This document shows positions 22,498 through 30,917 of a stretch of 44,863 bases of DNA, one piece after another. The notes beneath the pieces are model-generated. The model made no database searches, was not told the origin of the DNA, and saw only the letters and a program-made list of their open reading frames with translations. Source of the stretch: Microcaldota archaeon. GTDB lineage: Archaea > Micrarchaeota > Micrarchaeia > Norongarragalinales > Norongarragalinaceae. Both the position numbers and the translations under genes were made by a program. The stretch spans positions 1-44,863 of the forward strand of contig JACPGT010000009.1 of NCBI GenBank assembly GCA_016188965.1. Reading direction: 5' to 3'. The first letter of the stretch is position 1, and each line of letters begins with the position of its first letter.

Positions 22498-24912
22498 ATG
22501 AAACACACGTTTATTGAATTAGTGGCCGCTGGCGCGATTGCCGTGGTCTTCTTCGCAGTACTATTCGCCGTCGGCGGCACGACGCAGCCCTTGCAACCCG
22601 GCCCGAACCTGACGGCCACCGGCACGCCCACCGCTGCGCCCAGCACCGTCGCGCTTTCCGGCGGACAGTTCAAGACGTTCAAGACGTGGGACGAAGCGCA
22701 AGCCTTCCTGTCCACCGCCGGTTCCAACTCGTATTACGGCCGTGACTACGCCATCGCCGAAAGCATGCCCCTGGCGGCCGCAGCACCAGGTGACGCCGTC
22801 TCCAAGTCCTCGGGTAGCACCGGATCCGGCGGAAGTTCCGACTATTCCACCACCAACGTGCAGGTCGCCGGCGTGGATGAGGATGACACCCTCAAGAACG
22901 ACGGCCAATACATCTACACCGTCACCAACGGCCAAATCACCATTATCGACGCCTACCCCGCCTCGCAGGCGCACATCGTGGCCGTCATCAACGACTCCGA
23001 CGCGACGTACCAGAGCATCTTCATCACCCAAAACCGCCTCGTCGCATTCGGCAGCCGGACCTTTTCCTGGAAGCCCTACATGGAGCCCTGGGTCAAGCAA
23101 GCCGAAACGGGCACGGTGCAACCCTCCGGCGCATCCGGATCGGCGCCGGTCGCATCCAAGATCGCCATCGGCATGCCCTGCCGGGGAGGTTGCGGTTCAT
23201 ACTACTACCCCGAACAGTCGCAATTCATGAAAGTCTTCGACATTACCGAGAGGTCCAAACCCGTCCTGCTTAAGACCATCGACTCAAAAGGCAACCTCCT
23301 CGCCGCTCGCCTGATCGGCAACCGCGTGTACGCCGTGTTCAACGAAAACGCCGCGTACGGCGTGCCCCGCCCGCTGTACGCAGTGGACGGCGAAGTGGCG
23401 CCAATCGCGCCGTCGGACGTGCAGTACATCGACTACCCGTTCGACAACTACCAGTTCACCACCGTGTTGGGCCAGGATGTGGACAACCCGCAGAGCGCCG
23501 AGACGCGCACCATCGTGCTGACCGGCGGCGCGTCGACCGTCTACGTCTCGTCGGGCAACGCCTACGTGACGTATACGCGGTACCAGACGTACTACCCGGT
23601 CTGGGAAGCATACCGCGCTGCGCTGGACGGAAAGTGGACGGCCGAATACCAGGCCAAACTGACGGCCATCGACGCCGCCGAGATGTCGTCCTGGCAGAAG
23701 GACCGCATGAAAGTATCCTTGGCACAGCAATTCCTCGCCACGCTGGAGGACACGCAGGCGCAGGAATCGTACGCCGAGATTTCCAAACGCGAGGAAGCCT
23801 TGCGCCAGAGCCAGAGTGCGCCCACGGAGGCCACGGTCGTGCACAAGTTCGCCCTCGGACCGGCCATCACGTACGTCGGAAAAGGCGAGGTGCCCGGACA
23901 TCTCTTGAACCAGTTTTCGATGGATGAGTCCGACGGCTACTTCCGCCTGGCCACCACCATCCGTCCAGTCTATGGACCGTGGACCATGGCCGTGCGCTGC
24001 ATGCCGGATTCCCGATGCATCCAGCCCACGCCGACGCCGTCGCGCAACAACGTGTACGTGTTGGACGGTTCGCTGAACACGGTCGGCAAGTTGGAGGACC
24101 TGGCGCCGGGCGAGTCCATCTATTCGGCCCGCTTCATGGGCAAACGCGCATACTTGGTGACGTTCCGCCAACTGGACCCTCTGTTCGTCATCGGACTGGA
24201 CGACCCGCGCAACCCCACGCTGTTGGGTAAATTGAAGATCCCGGGCTACTCGGACTACCTGCACCCGTACGACGAGACGCGCCTCATCGGCTTGGGCAAG
24301 GACGCCATACCGCTGAAAGACAGCGACTTGGCGTTCCCGTTGGGCCTCAAGTTGTCCATGTTCGACGTCTCGGACGTGGCCAACCCCAAGGAAATCGCAA
24401 GTTACGGCATCGGCGACGCCGGGTCCGACTCGTACGCCCTGCACGACCACAAGGCATTCTTGTTCAACCGGGAGAAAGGATTGCTCGTGATTCCGGCACG
24501 CGTGGCCGTCATCCCACCTGAAAAGAAGACGGGCGACTTGGTGCACGTGTACGGCGAAGTCAACTTCCAAGGCGCGTACGTGTTCAGCACGGCATCGTGC
24601 GAACCCCAAGTGGCAGCGCAATGCGAATTCCAGCTGCGCGGAACGGTGTCGCACGTCACGCCGGAAGAACTAGCCAAGATGGGCGACTACTATTACGGCA
24701 GCGGAACGGACGTGACGCGATCGGCCTACATCGACGGAACGCTTTACACCATGTCGGACCGGTACGTCAAGGCCAACGACTTGGGCACCTTGGCGGCACA
24801 GGCCTCGGTGGAACTGCCCAAAGCCACACAACCGGACTACCCGTATCCATACTGGGAAGGCGACGTCATCGCCATGCCGGTGGAACCGGACGGTTCGCCC
24901 GGCACGGGTTAA
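22498..24912 (+). CDS. secreted beta-propeller domain protein, 804 aa
   Basis: An N-terminal hydrophobic helix (FIELVAAGAIAVVFFAVLFAV) anchors or exports the protein. A Thr/Pro/Ser-rich spacer leads to TTNVQVAGVDEDDTLKNDG, the hallmark opening of the archaeal/bacterial secreted beta-propeller family (Beta_propel). Blade-like strands continue to the end, with the late part reading LLGKLKIPGYSDYLHPYDET and SMFDVSDVANPKEIASYGIG. An alpha-helical insertion (about residues 360-440) interrupts the propeller. The function of the family is unknown; acidic VDEDD segments could bind calcium (inference). ATG 22498 follows AGGTGAT. It neighbours another secreted protein and may share a surface role. Confidence 0.85.
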   Translation: MKHTFIELVAAGAIAVVFFAVLFAVGGTTQPLQPGPNLTATGTPTAAPSTVALSGGQFKTFKTWDEAQAFLSTAGSNSYYGRDYAIAESMPLAAAAPGDAVSKSSGSTGSGGSSDYSTTNVQVAGVDEDDTLKNDGQYIYTVTNGQITIIDAYPASQAHIVAVINDSDATYQSIFITQNRLVAFGSRTFSWKPYMEPWVKQAETGTVQPSGASGSAPVASKIAIGMPCRGGCGSYYYPEQSQFMKVFDITERSKPVLLKTIDSKGNLLAARLIGNRVYAVFNENAAYGVPRPLYAVDGEVAPIAPSDVQYIDYPFDNYQFTTVLGQDVDNPQSAETRTIVLTGGASTVYVSSGNAYVTYTRYQTYYPVWEAYRAALDGKWTAEYQAKLTAIDAAEMSSWQKDRMKVSLAQQFLATLEDTQAQESYAEISKREEALRQSQSAPTEATVVHKFALGPAITYVGKGEVPGHLLNQFSMDESDGYFRLATTIRPVYGPWTMAVRCMPDSRCIQPTPTPSRNNVYVLDGSLNTVGKLEDLAPGESIYSARFMGKRAYLVTFRQLDPLFVIGLDDPRNPTLLGKLKIPGYSDYLHPYDETRLIGLGKDAIPLKDSDLAFPLGLKLSMFDVSDVANPKEIASYGIGDAGSDSYALHDHKAFLFNREKGLLVIPARVAVIPPEKKTGDLVHVYGEVNFQGAYVFSTASCEPQVAAQCEFQLRGTVSHVTPEELAKMGDYYYGSGTDVTRSAYIDGTLYTMSDRYVKANDLGTLAAQASVELPKATQPDYPYPYWEGDVIAMPVEPDGSPGTG

Positions 24913-24958
24913 GGAAAAGGCCGAACGGCAAAAAAAAATCAAAGCGGAAACCCCGCCC

Positions 24959-24983
24959 CTTCTTTTTCTCTTTTTTTCTCTTT
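24959..24983 (+). terminator. T-rich terminator after the beta-propeller gene
   Basis: Three T-runs (up to seven T) lie in the 84-base gap between the convergent ends of the beta-propeller and NIF3 genes. Confidence 0.5.
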
Positions 24984-24996
24984 GTCAAAGACAGAA

Positions 24997-25758
24997 TCAG
25001 AAGCCCGTAGGCGCGTCGATGAAGACGAAGGGAACGCCGAACCTTTCTTCGACCCAGCGGCCCACGGCGTTTACGCCGAAGACTTCCGTGTGGTAGTGAC
25101 CGGCTTCCACGACGTTCACGCCGAATTCTTTCGCGGCATGGTAGTCCGAGTGCTTGAATTCCCCCACGACCAACGTGTCGAAGTTTTCGGCCTCGGCAAA
25201 CGCCGTGCAGAAACCACCGGAACCGCTGCAGACCGCGACGCGGCGGACCAAATCCGGGCCAAATGGCAAGGTCTTGTAGGCGGCGCCGACTTTTTTTTCC
25301 ACGGTCTTTGAAAAGGCCTTTAAGGAAACGGGTTTCGGTAGGACGCCTTTGAACGCGATTTTCGCGCCCTCGTAGGCACACGCGGGCCGCACGTAATGCA
25401 TGCCCAACGCCTGCGCGAGCAGGACATTGTTGCCCATCACGGGATGGGCGTCCAGCGGCAAGTGCATGGCGTAGATGTTCAAACCGGATTTTTTCGCAAC
25501 GACCATGCGCTGTTGAAGCAAAACGTCTTTTTTCAGAGGACCCGAGCCTTCCCACAACAAGCCGTGATGCACGATCAGCAAATCGGCGTACGCGCGAGCG
25601 GCTTTTTCAATCGTCTCCAACGCCGCGTCGCACGCCACGGCGACTTTTGAAACCGCCTTGGGGCCTTTGACCTGCAGACCGTTCTTGGACGCGTCAAGCC
25701 CTTTGTAAAAAGAGAATTCGGCGTCCAATGCCACGATCAGCGTGGAACGGTTTACCAA
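24997..25758 (-). CDS. NIF3-family dinuclear metal protein
   Basis: 253 residues of the NIF3/YbgI family, often labelled GTP cyclohydrolase 1 type 2-like, which forms hexameric rings around a dimetal site. Metal-binding segments are visible: LLIVHHGLLW, MHLPLDAHPVMGNN and the C-terminal VEAGHYHTEVFGV. The true reaction of the family is not settled. It appears to start with TTG at 25758, overlapping the upstream gene's stop by seven bases, which indicates co-transcription with the three hypothetical genes upstream on the same strand. Confidence 0.9.
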   Translation of the reverse strand: MVNRSTLIVALDAEFSFYKGLDASKNGLQVKGPKAVSKVAVACDAALETIEKAARAYADLLIVHHGLLWEGSGPLKKDVLLQQRMVVAKKSGLNIYAMHLPLDAHPVMGNNVLLAQALGMHYVRPACAYEGAKIAFKGVLPKPVSLKAFSKTVEKKVGAAYKTLPFGPDLVRRVAVCSGSGGFCTAFAEAENFDTLVVGEFKHSDYHAAKEFGVNVVEAGHYHTEVFGVNAVGRWVEERFGVPFVFIDAPTGF

Positions 25759-26126
25759 CGGCCTTGACCCCGTTCTTCTCGCTTAAAGTGCGTCCAAGCA
25801 ATCCGGATTTGTTGGCGGATGATGGATGCGGACGTGCCGCCGACGACGGGCAACGGAAAGTTCCGGGATTCGTTTAACGGATGATCGGGGGAAAGCCGGC
25901 TCATATGGGAAAAAAGCCAGTGGCGGTCTTCCTCTTCCAAACCGGACACGTGATTCACCGAGAGGTCCAGCGCCATGGAAACATCGGCCGGAGAATGGGC
26001 GTTTTCCCAAAAACCGGCGATGGTTTCCACGTGCCGAAGCGCGGCCTGTGTCCGCGGATGCGGCGGCTTTGCAGGCAGAATGGCCGGTTTTTGTTTGCGT
26101 TTCTGGGAAGCGGGTTCTTCAACCAT
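25752..26126 (-). CDS. hypothetical protein, 124 aa
   Basis: Unrecognised. A basic Lys/Pro-rich N-terminus (SQKRKQKPAILPAKPPHPR) is followed by a helical region with several Trp and His (FWENAHS, RHWLFSHMSRLSPDH) and a basic C-terminus. No membrane segment. Overlaps the NIF3 start by seven bases and follows the next gene by 14, so it belongs to a four-gene minus-strand unit. Function unknown. Confidence 0.6.
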   Translation of the reverse strand: MVEEPASQKRKQKPAILPAKPPHPRTQAALRHVETIAGFWENAHSPADVSMALDLSVNHVSGLEEEDRHWLFSHMSRLSPDHPLNESRNFPLPVVGGTSASIIRQQIRIAWTHFKREERGQGRW

Positions 26127-26140
26127 TTGACGGCACCACG

Positions 26141-26416
26141 TTAACGTTTTCCTTCCAGGATGTCCCGCAGCACTTCGGCCACGGTGCGGCTCTGCAAAGC
26201 GCCGGACGCCGGACGGAAATAGACGATTTTCGTCCGAAAAGGGTGGCCGGTAAGCTTCTTGGAAAAATCGAGCCAGAACAAACCCGTCACAAGCGGGCGC
26301 GAGCTTTCCAACGCCACCAAGACGGCGTCAAGGTGTTCGTCAAGATCAGGAGAGTTGCGTGAAGCGTAAGGCACTTTGTCCCAGATTTTTTCCAACGCGG
26401 ACAGGATGGAATCCAT
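26141..26416 (-). CDS. hypothetical protein, 91 aa
   Basis: Small mixed alpha/beta protein (MDSILSALEKIWDKVPY ... FRTKIVYFRPASGALQSRTV). No motif recognised. ATG 26416 was chosen because GGAGA lies 10-14 bases upstream, at the stop of the preceding gene; a TTG at 26419 is weaker. Part of the minus-strand unit ending in NIF3. Confidence 0.6.
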   Translation of the reverse strand: MDSILSALEKIWDKVPYASRNSPDLDEHLDAVLVALESSRPLVTGLFWLDFSKKLTGHPFRTKIVYFRPASGALQSRTVAEVLRDILEGKR

Positions 26417-26430
26417 CAAGCGCAGGTCTC

Positions 26431-27117
26431 CTATTCGTGTTCGAAGATACGGTCGGCATTAGTGCCGTCGCTCTCCGGCAATACAGGCGTGGGCACCGTC
26501 GTGTCGGTTTCTGACGAAGCCGAGGTGGAAGAAGACGGCGCATCAGAAGCCGGAACAGGCGACTCTTTGTTGGAAGCCGAAGAGCCGGAAGTTTCGTCAA
26601 AAGGGGACGTGTCGGAGTCGGCTGACGGCGGCCCGGACGAAGCCGGCGGTTCCTTTTTTTCTTCGATTATGGCGGGTTGCGGCTCCGCGGACGTGATTGG
26701 AGCGGGTTCAACCGGCGTGTGTTGGTCGAACCAGGCCTGCAGGGCCTTGTAATCCAACGCCAATGACGGCTCTTTCTTGGCGTGACGGACGAACCAGGAA
26801 ACCAGTTCGAAATCGGCTCCTTGCGTCGAAAATTCCGAGACGTACGGCTGCAAATGCGTCTTGAGCGGGTTGGAAATGAGGTCAAAGACGGACACTTCCA
26901 AGTACGCGACGTGTTGCGCCGGGATGCGCACCATGGTCCGGCGCGTCAGTTCCCGCAAGTCCGGCAAGATGGAGTACTTCCGTCCGGTCTCTTCCAGCTG
27001 CTTTTTGGACAACATCAAACGGCGGAGCAAGTCGGCGTAATACGCCGCTTCGGCACCTTTGGGAGGTACCGGTTTGACGCCCTGCCAGAGGCTGGCGACG
27101 TCTTCGGCAATGGTCAT
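26431..27117 (-). CDS. hypothetical protein with a Ser/Pro/Asp-rich disordered tail
   Basis: Residues 1 to about 130 form a folded, largely helical domain with Arg-rich and aromatic segments (RRTMVRIPAQHVAYLEVSVF), perhaps nucleic-acid binding. This resembles a GINS-like or small DNA-replication protein in general shape, but I cannot assign it. Residues about 135-228 are low-complexity Ser, Pro, Thr, Asp and Glu. ATG 27117 lies 27 bases from an AT box shared with the divergent gene at 27171, which favours it over the TTG at 27123. First gene of the unit leading to NIF3. Confidence 0.6.
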   Translation of the reverse strand: MTIAEDVASLWQGVKPVPPKGAEAAYYADLLRRLMLSKKQLEETGRKYSILPDLRELTRRTMVRIPAQHVAYLEVSVFDLISNPLKTHLQPYVSEFSTQGADFELVSWFVRHAKKEPSLALDYKALQAWFDQHTPVEPAPITSAEPQPAIIEEKKEPPASSGPPSADSDTSPFDETSGSSASNKESPVPASDAPSSSTSASSETDTTVPTPVLPESDGTNADRIFEHE

Positions 27118-27139
27118 CAGCAAAACGTGGAACGCGAAG

Positions 27140-27148
27140 AATAAAAAG
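27140..27148. promoter_or_regulatory. shared bidirectional TATA element
   Basis: AATAAAAAG is centred at 27144, exactly midway between the divergent ATGs at 27117 (minus) and 27171 (plus) and 27 bases from each. One AT-rich box therefore appears to serve two leaderless transcripts. The same layout recurs between kae1 and bud32. Confidence 0.5.
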
Positions 27149-27170
27149 CGTTCAACGGCCCAACTAACTC

Positions 27171-27509
27171 ATGGATCACGACCTGCAGCCCGCACGCGAC
27201 TTGAAAGCACCCACGCGCGCCGAATTGGAAAAACGCCTGCTGGCCATCAATGCCGAAATGGCGGCGCTGACGCCCGACGCGTTTGCGATGCCGGATAATC
27301 GCCACATCGCATCAAACACGCCGTCGGCTTTGCAAGCCCGCATCAAGAAGAACGAACTAGTCCTACCGGATACGGAAGTGCTCCGCCAACTCTTGCTGGA
27401 AAAAGCCCGCATCGCCGAAGCAATGGGCACCCTGCCGCACCGCATCCAAGGCACGGAACGGCCTCCGAACGACTTTTCGCTGAAAGCCGAAAAACCGACG
27501 CTGCGCTAG
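27171..27509 (+). CDS. hypothetical charged helical protein, 112 aa
   Basis: No family recognised. Two predicted amphipathic helices (about residues 12-35, APTRAELEKRLLAINAEMAA; and 62-90, ELVLPDTEVLRQLLLEKARI) suggest a coiled coil. No signal peptide or TM segment. The ATG is placed 27 bases from the bidirectional TATA element, so the mRNA is probably leaderless. The gene is convergent with uS2, with 81 bases between the stops. Confidence 0.6.
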   Translation: MDHDLQPARDLKAPTRAELEKRLLAINAEMAALTPDAFAMPDNRHIASNTPSALQARIKKNELVLPDTEVLRQLLLEKARIAEAMGTLPHRIQGTERPPNDFSLKAEKPTLR

Positions 27510-27590
27510 GAAAGAAAAAAATGAAAAGTGTCGCCGAGAAAAGCGGCACCAAAAATCGGAAAAAAAGAAAATTTCGGTTCAGCGTGCAGC

Positions 27591-28181
27591 TTACGCCTCG
27601 AAGTCCTGCAGCGTGGCCGTGAAAGCCTCGTAGCCGGAGATGGCGCCGGTGGCCTTCATCACTTCCCGCGCCAGCAGCCAGTACATCAAGGCGATGGATT
27701 TGCGGCCCTTGTTGTTCGTCGGGATGACGAGGTCCAAGTAGTGCGTGGCGTTGTTCGTGTCGCAGAAAGCCAGTACGGGTACGTGCACGGCGAAGGCTTC
27801 GCGGACGGATTGGCGGTCGACGGACGGGTCGGTGACAATGACCAAGCGGGGTTCGCAGAAGTCTTCACGCGCCGGGTTGGTGAAGCGACCCGGAGTGAAG
27901 CGGCCGACGAGAGCCGTTGCACCGGTCAATTCGCAGAATTTTTGGATGGGTTTTCGAGCATTGTCCTTGTTGCCCACCACGAAGACTTCCCCTAAGGGGT
28001 ATTTGGAGATGATGGAACCGGCCAAGCGGATGCGCTCGTCCAGCTTCTTGAGGTCCAGCACGTGTAGGCCGTCGTCGCGGGCCTTGTAGATGTAGCCACG
28101 CATGCTGCCGTGCTTCTGGCGCGTGCCGATGTGCGCGCCGGCTTCCAAGTATTGCTCTTGCGGAATCAAAAACTCAACCAT
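27591..28181 (-). CDS. rps2: 30S ribosomal protein uS2
   Basis: 196 residues. Typical uS2 segments are AGAHIGTRQKHGSMRGYIY near the N-terminus, LVGRFTPGRFTN in the middle and PVLAFCDTNNATHYLDLVIP followed by NNKGRKSIALMYWLLAREV towards the C-terminus. Archaeal-type length without the bacterial insertions. In many archaea rps2 sits in the rpsI/RpoN/enolase cluster; here it stands alone. The upstream region to 28536 has strong hairpins and no gene. Confidence 0.95.
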   Translation of the reverse strand: MVEFLIPQEQYLEAGAHIGTRQKHGSMRGYIYKARDDGLHVLDLKKLDERIRLAGSIISKYPLGEVFVVGNKDNARKPIQKFCELTGATALVGRFTPGRFTNPAREDFCEPRLVIVTDPSVDRQSVREAFAVHVPVLAFCDTNNATHYLDLVIPTNNKGRKSIALMYWLLAREVMKATGAISGYEAFTATLQDFEA

Positions 28182-28225
28182 AAACTAAACTTCAACTCCA
28201 TTTCGGGACGCGAACCGTTTTTCGA

Positions 28226-28296
28226 CCAGCCGGCTTAACCGGTTGGAAAAAAGAGGGTCCGCTCTTAGTCGCTTTTGGCATTGAGGTCCAAAAGCG
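28226..28296. other. two strong hairpins upstream of uS2
   Basis: CCAGCCGG (28226-28233) pairs with CCGGTTGG (28239-28246) around a CTTAA loop, with one G-T pair. CGCTTTTGG (28270-28278) pairs perfectly with CCAAAAGCG (28288-28296) around CATTGAGGT. They lie 45-115 bases upstream of the uS2 start, on the far side from its coding region. They could be part of a uS2 leader, a terminator or another RNA; the strand is not determined. Confidence 0.5.
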
Positions 28297-28318
28297 CCAC
28301 TCTTACCGTGAAAAAGGC

Positions 28319-28500
28319 AGTATAAAAAGCCGCTGACGGGCAGAGACGCGTTGGACCGGATATTAGAACGCCTCAAGCAGTAGCAGAGTTTGCCGCAGTG
28401 CCCGGCAAGGCCGGCCTATTCGCCATGAAAACCGCTGACCTTGCCATGACGTCTACGCGCGTTGCCGTACCCGCGGTTTTGCGCGTGCGGCCACTTCACG
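28319..28500 (+). ncRNA. candidate small RNA with its own TATA box
   Basis: AGTATAAAAAG at 28319-28328 is one of the best TATA boxes in the window, yet no convincing gene starts 25-30 bases later. The following 150 bases contain two hairpins: TTGCCG/CGGCAA (28390-28408, 7-base loop) and ACGCGC/GCGCGT (28455-28486, with an inner CCG/CGG pair). The next TATA box (28507) belongs to the ScpB-like gene. A 28-codon frame starting at about 28424 (MKTADLAMTSTR) is an alternative product. I cannot assign an RNA family. Confidence 0.35.
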
Positions 28501-28506
28501 ACAACG

Positions 28507-28513
28507 GTTAAAT
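28507..28513 (+). promoter_or_regulatory. TATA-like box of the ScpB-like gene
   Basis: GTTAAAT is centred 27 bases upstream of ATG 28537, which implies a leaderless mRNA and supports that start. Confidence 0.5.
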
Positions 28514-28536
28514 CTCCCTTCGGTGCCAACGGCTGT

Positions 28537-29445
28537 ATGGACGGCCAAGAGGCGTTGCCTCCCGAAGACCAGAAGCTTTTCCAGGACGACTTTCAGGAAG
28601 TGCCGCTGGATGAGCCGACGGACAAAAATGCCAAGAAATCCGCCAAGACCGCCCCATCAACCGACATCCTGGACGGCTTGGTGCAGCAGGCCGGCTTGCA
28701 GGAAATCGTTCCGGAGCCGGCACCCGAACCGTCCAACCCGTCATCCGATGCGCCGAAAGCCGAAGGCGCGTCCGCCGGCATGATCGGCACGCTTCCGTCG
28801 GGCAGCGATTCGTCCGATTCGGCCACCATCCTGGCCGCGGGAGAAGCCGAGAAAACCGAAAGCCAAACGAAGGACGAACCGCAATTGGACGAGGACGGCG
28901 ACCCGGTGGAGGAAGATGGCAACGCGCAGAGCGAAGCCAAAAAACCGGAATACCCGGATAATGCGCACATCGACGCCATGCCGCAAGTCCAACTCGAGCC
29001 GGTGCGCGTGTTGGAAGCCGCGTTGTTTTTGGCGAACAAGCCTATGTCGCATAAGCAGTTGCAGGACTTGCTGTCCGTGCCCCGCGATCGGCTCGACGCT
29101 TTGTTAGGCGAGTTGGCGCGCATCGTGCCGAAAGAAAGCTCGTTCGAGTTGTCGGTCAACGAGCATGGCGCCGCGTTGCAACTCAAGCCGCATTACCTAC
29201 ACCGCGTGGCCCGTTTGTCCAAAGAAGTCGAGTTGAGCAAGAAGTCGATGCGCATACTGGCCCTGGTGGCCAAGAAGAAGGAACTGATGCAGTCGGATTT
29301 GAAGCACTTCTTCAAAGGCGAAATCTACGCATACGTGACGGAACTGAAGATGGCGGGGTACTTGGAATCCAAGAAAGCGGGCAACACTCGCCGCCTCAAG
29401 CCCACGAGCAAGTTCTACGAAAGCTTCCAAATCAAAGAGAACTGA
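28537..29445 (+). CDS. scpB: ScpB-like segregation/condensation protein
   Basis: 302 residues. Residues 1 to about 150 are acidic, Pro/Ser-rich and probably disordered. From about residue 155 a ScpB-type tandem winged-helix domain follows (VRVLEAALFLANKPMSHKQL ... MRILALVAKKKELMQSDLK ... GYLESKKAGNTRRLKPTSKF). ScpB binds ScpA, the kleisin of the SMC condensin, and acts in chromosome segregation. The long acidic N-terminus is unusual. ATG 28537 was chosen because of the TATA box 27 bases upstream; the frame is open further upstream. No scpA or smc is seen here. Confidence 0.8.
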   Translation: MDGQEALPPEDQKLFQDDFQEVPLDEPTDKNAKKSAKTAPSTDILDGLVQQAGLQEIVPEPAPEPSNPSSDAPKAEGASAGMIGTLPSGSDSSDSATILAAGEAEKTESQTKDEPQLDEDGDPVEEDGNAQSEAKKPEYPDNAHIDAMPQVQLEPVRVLEAALFLANKPMSHKQLQDLLSVPRDRLDALLGELARIVPKESSFELSVNEHGAALQLKPHYLHRVARLSKEVELSKKSMRILALVAKKKELMQSDLKHFFKGEIYAYVTELKMAGYLESKKAGNTRRLKPTSKFYESFQIKEN

Positions 29446-29448
29446 GTT

Positions 29449-30015
29449 ATGTCGGAACGGATTCTGAAGGCATTGCAGCTTGCAAAGAAACTCGCTCACG
29501 ACTTGAAAAATCGCCCGGAGACGTTGCCGGAAGACGCCAATAACGAGTTTGTAACAGCCAATACGGGAACCCAATATCACCAAACGCGCCCTACGGAATA
29601 CATTCAAAAGATAGAGGCGGCATCCACAGAGACTGAACTAAACGCCCAGGCGTACCTATTAAATCACCCCACCGCATCTTCCGTCCACTGGACGCAAACA
29701 AAAAATAACAAGCCACGAATCCTAATCTTCTTGCACGTACCCGGAGGCCAAATTGTTGCCATGGCTCCGAAAATCCGGGACGCATTGGAACAAAAAGGAT
29801 ACCGAGTGAAAAAAGTCGAAAAAGATCCGAGCCCCAGATACGGCGGGTTGACGTTCCACATTCGACGCGGGAAAAAGTCGGCCGGAATTTTAAAGTTCAG
29901 CCGCGTTCCGACGATTGAACTGCACACGTTCGAAGCACATGCCAAAGCGCTCATCCGGGCACTGTTCAGACATATTCAGGCCGAATTACCGGAAAGAACA
30001 ACTCTACACGAGTAA
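29449..30015 (+). CDS. hypothetical protein, 188 aa
   Basis: Unrecognised. A helical N-terminus (ILKALQLAKKLAHDLKN) precedes a mixed alpha/beta domain with RILIFLHVPGGQIVAMAPKI and GGLTFHIRRGKKSAGILKFS. The second half has strands and basic residues compatible with RNA or DNA binding (inference). It begins three bases after the ScpB-like stop. By eye its base composition is somewhat more AT-rich than its neighbours, a possible sign of different origin. Confidence 0.6.
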   Translation: MSERILKALQLAKKLAHDLKNRPETLPEDANNEFVTANTGTQYHQTRPTEYIQKIEAASTETELNAQAYLLNHPTASSVHWTQTKNNKPRILIFLHVPGGQIVAMAPKIRDALEQKGYRVKKVEKDPSPRYGGLTFHIRRGKKSAGILKFSRVPTIELHTFEAHAKALIRALFRHIQAELPERTTLHE

Positions 30016-30070
30016 AGGCCGTTGCCCGTCCGTCATGGTTTTATTGCATCATGCTGAACATTGAACGGAC

Positions 30071-30661
30071 ATGTACGCATTTTTCTTGCTGGGCGCCATC
30101 GTACTGGTTTTCTTGGCGCAAATCGTCTTCCTGGGGTTCTGCAACCCCGGCGACCTTATCTGCCTCAACCCGGCTGAACTACCCCAAGAGCCGTGGACCA
30201 TCATCACCAGCATGTTCCTCCACGGCGGCATGCTGCACTTGTTCTTCAACGGATTCGCATTGTACATGTTCGGCCCGTACCTGGAACAGATCATCGGCTC
30301 CCGCCGCTTCCTGCTGGTTTATTTGCTTTCCGGCATCGCCGGCGGCTTGGCCTACGCCGCGACGTATTATCTGGGCATCATGCCGGCCAGCATCCCCGCG
30401 TTGGGTGCTTCCGGCGCCATCTTCGGCATATTAGGCGCCGTCGCCGTCCTGCGGCCGAACCTGCCGATCATCATGTGGTTCGTCCCCATGCCCATGAAGT
30501 TCGCGGTCATCGTCTGGATTGCGTTGAGCCTGGTCGAAACGTTCAACATCACGGGCGTGGCCGGAGCGGCCCATCTTGGTGGGCTAGTCGTAGGCGCCGT
30601 CATGGCGTATGCATGGCTGCGGATGGGCTCCATCCAATGGGTCGAAGAAGGCTACAGCTGA
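30071..30661 (+). CDS. rhomboid-family intramembrane serine protease
   Basis: 196 residues with six TM segments. Catalytic Ser114 lies in LGASGAIFG and His168 in GAAHLGGLVVG. The oxyanion/gate region has the HxxxxHxxxN pattern (His51, His56, Asn60 in FLHGGMLHLFFNGFALY). All residues needed for activity are present. It cleaves membrane proteins within the bilayer; the substrate is unknown. TTTTATT at 30039-30045 would start transcription close to ATG 30071. Confidence 0.92.
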   Translation: MYAFFLLGAIVLVFLAQIVFLGFCNPGDLICLNPAELPQEPWTIITSMFLHGGMLHLFFNGFALYMFGPYLEQIIGSRRFLLVYLLSGIAGGLAYAATYYLGIMPASIPALGASGAIFGILGAVAVLRPNLPIIMWFVPMPMKFAVIVWIALSLVETFNITGVAGAAHLGGLVVGAVMAYAWLRMGSIQWVEEGYS

Positions 30662-30754
30662 ACGACCGTTAGGGGCACGGAAAAGTCGTTTTTTCTTTCC
30701 CGTCTTCTGAAAAAAGAAAAAGGCAGCCATCCAGCGTACGCATGTGCTGCGTTT

Positions 30755-30783
30755 GTTTTTCGAAACGGCCCGTCCCGCGGGCC
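30755..30783. other. stacked hairpins in the rhomboid-endA gap
   Basis: GTTT-TTCG-AAAC (30755-30766) is followed immediately by GGCCCG-TCCCG-CGGGCC (30767-30783). A T-run (TTTTTTCTTT) at about 30690 is the likely rhomboid terminator. The purpose of the two adjacent hairpins is unknown; they may contribute to termination. Confidence 0.45.
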
Positions 30784-30828
30784 ATGCCTTCGTTTTCAAG
30801 TCGCCGGAACCGCCGCATCCCCCCCACC

Positions 30829-30835
30829 TTTAAAT
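30829..30835 (+). promoter_or_regulatory. TATA-like box of endA
   Basis: TTTAAAT at 30829-30835 would start transcription near 30858, leaving a leader of about 60 bases. This differs from the leaderless pattern of most genes here. Confidence 0.5.
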
Positions 30836-30879
30836 CCGCGTTCGGACCCAATGATGGCAATACGATGGGACCTTCAAAC

Positions 30880-30902
30880 GCCAAGCCCCTTCGGGGTTCG
30901 GC
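30880..30902 (+). promoter_or_regulatory. UUCG hairpin in the endA leader
   Basis: GCC-AA...CCC-TTCG-GGG-TT...GGC folds into a bulged stem capped by a TTCG tetraloop. It ends one base before the GGAGG ribosome-binding site at 30903-30907 (ATG at 30918), so it could influence translation initiation. Confidence 0.4.
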
Positions 30903-30917
30903 GGAGGAAAGAACGCC

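Noticed and set aside
28423-28470. C/D box RNA near 28420-28470
   Set aside because: A CTGA and ATGA-like elements occur, but no proper RTGATGA C box can be found.
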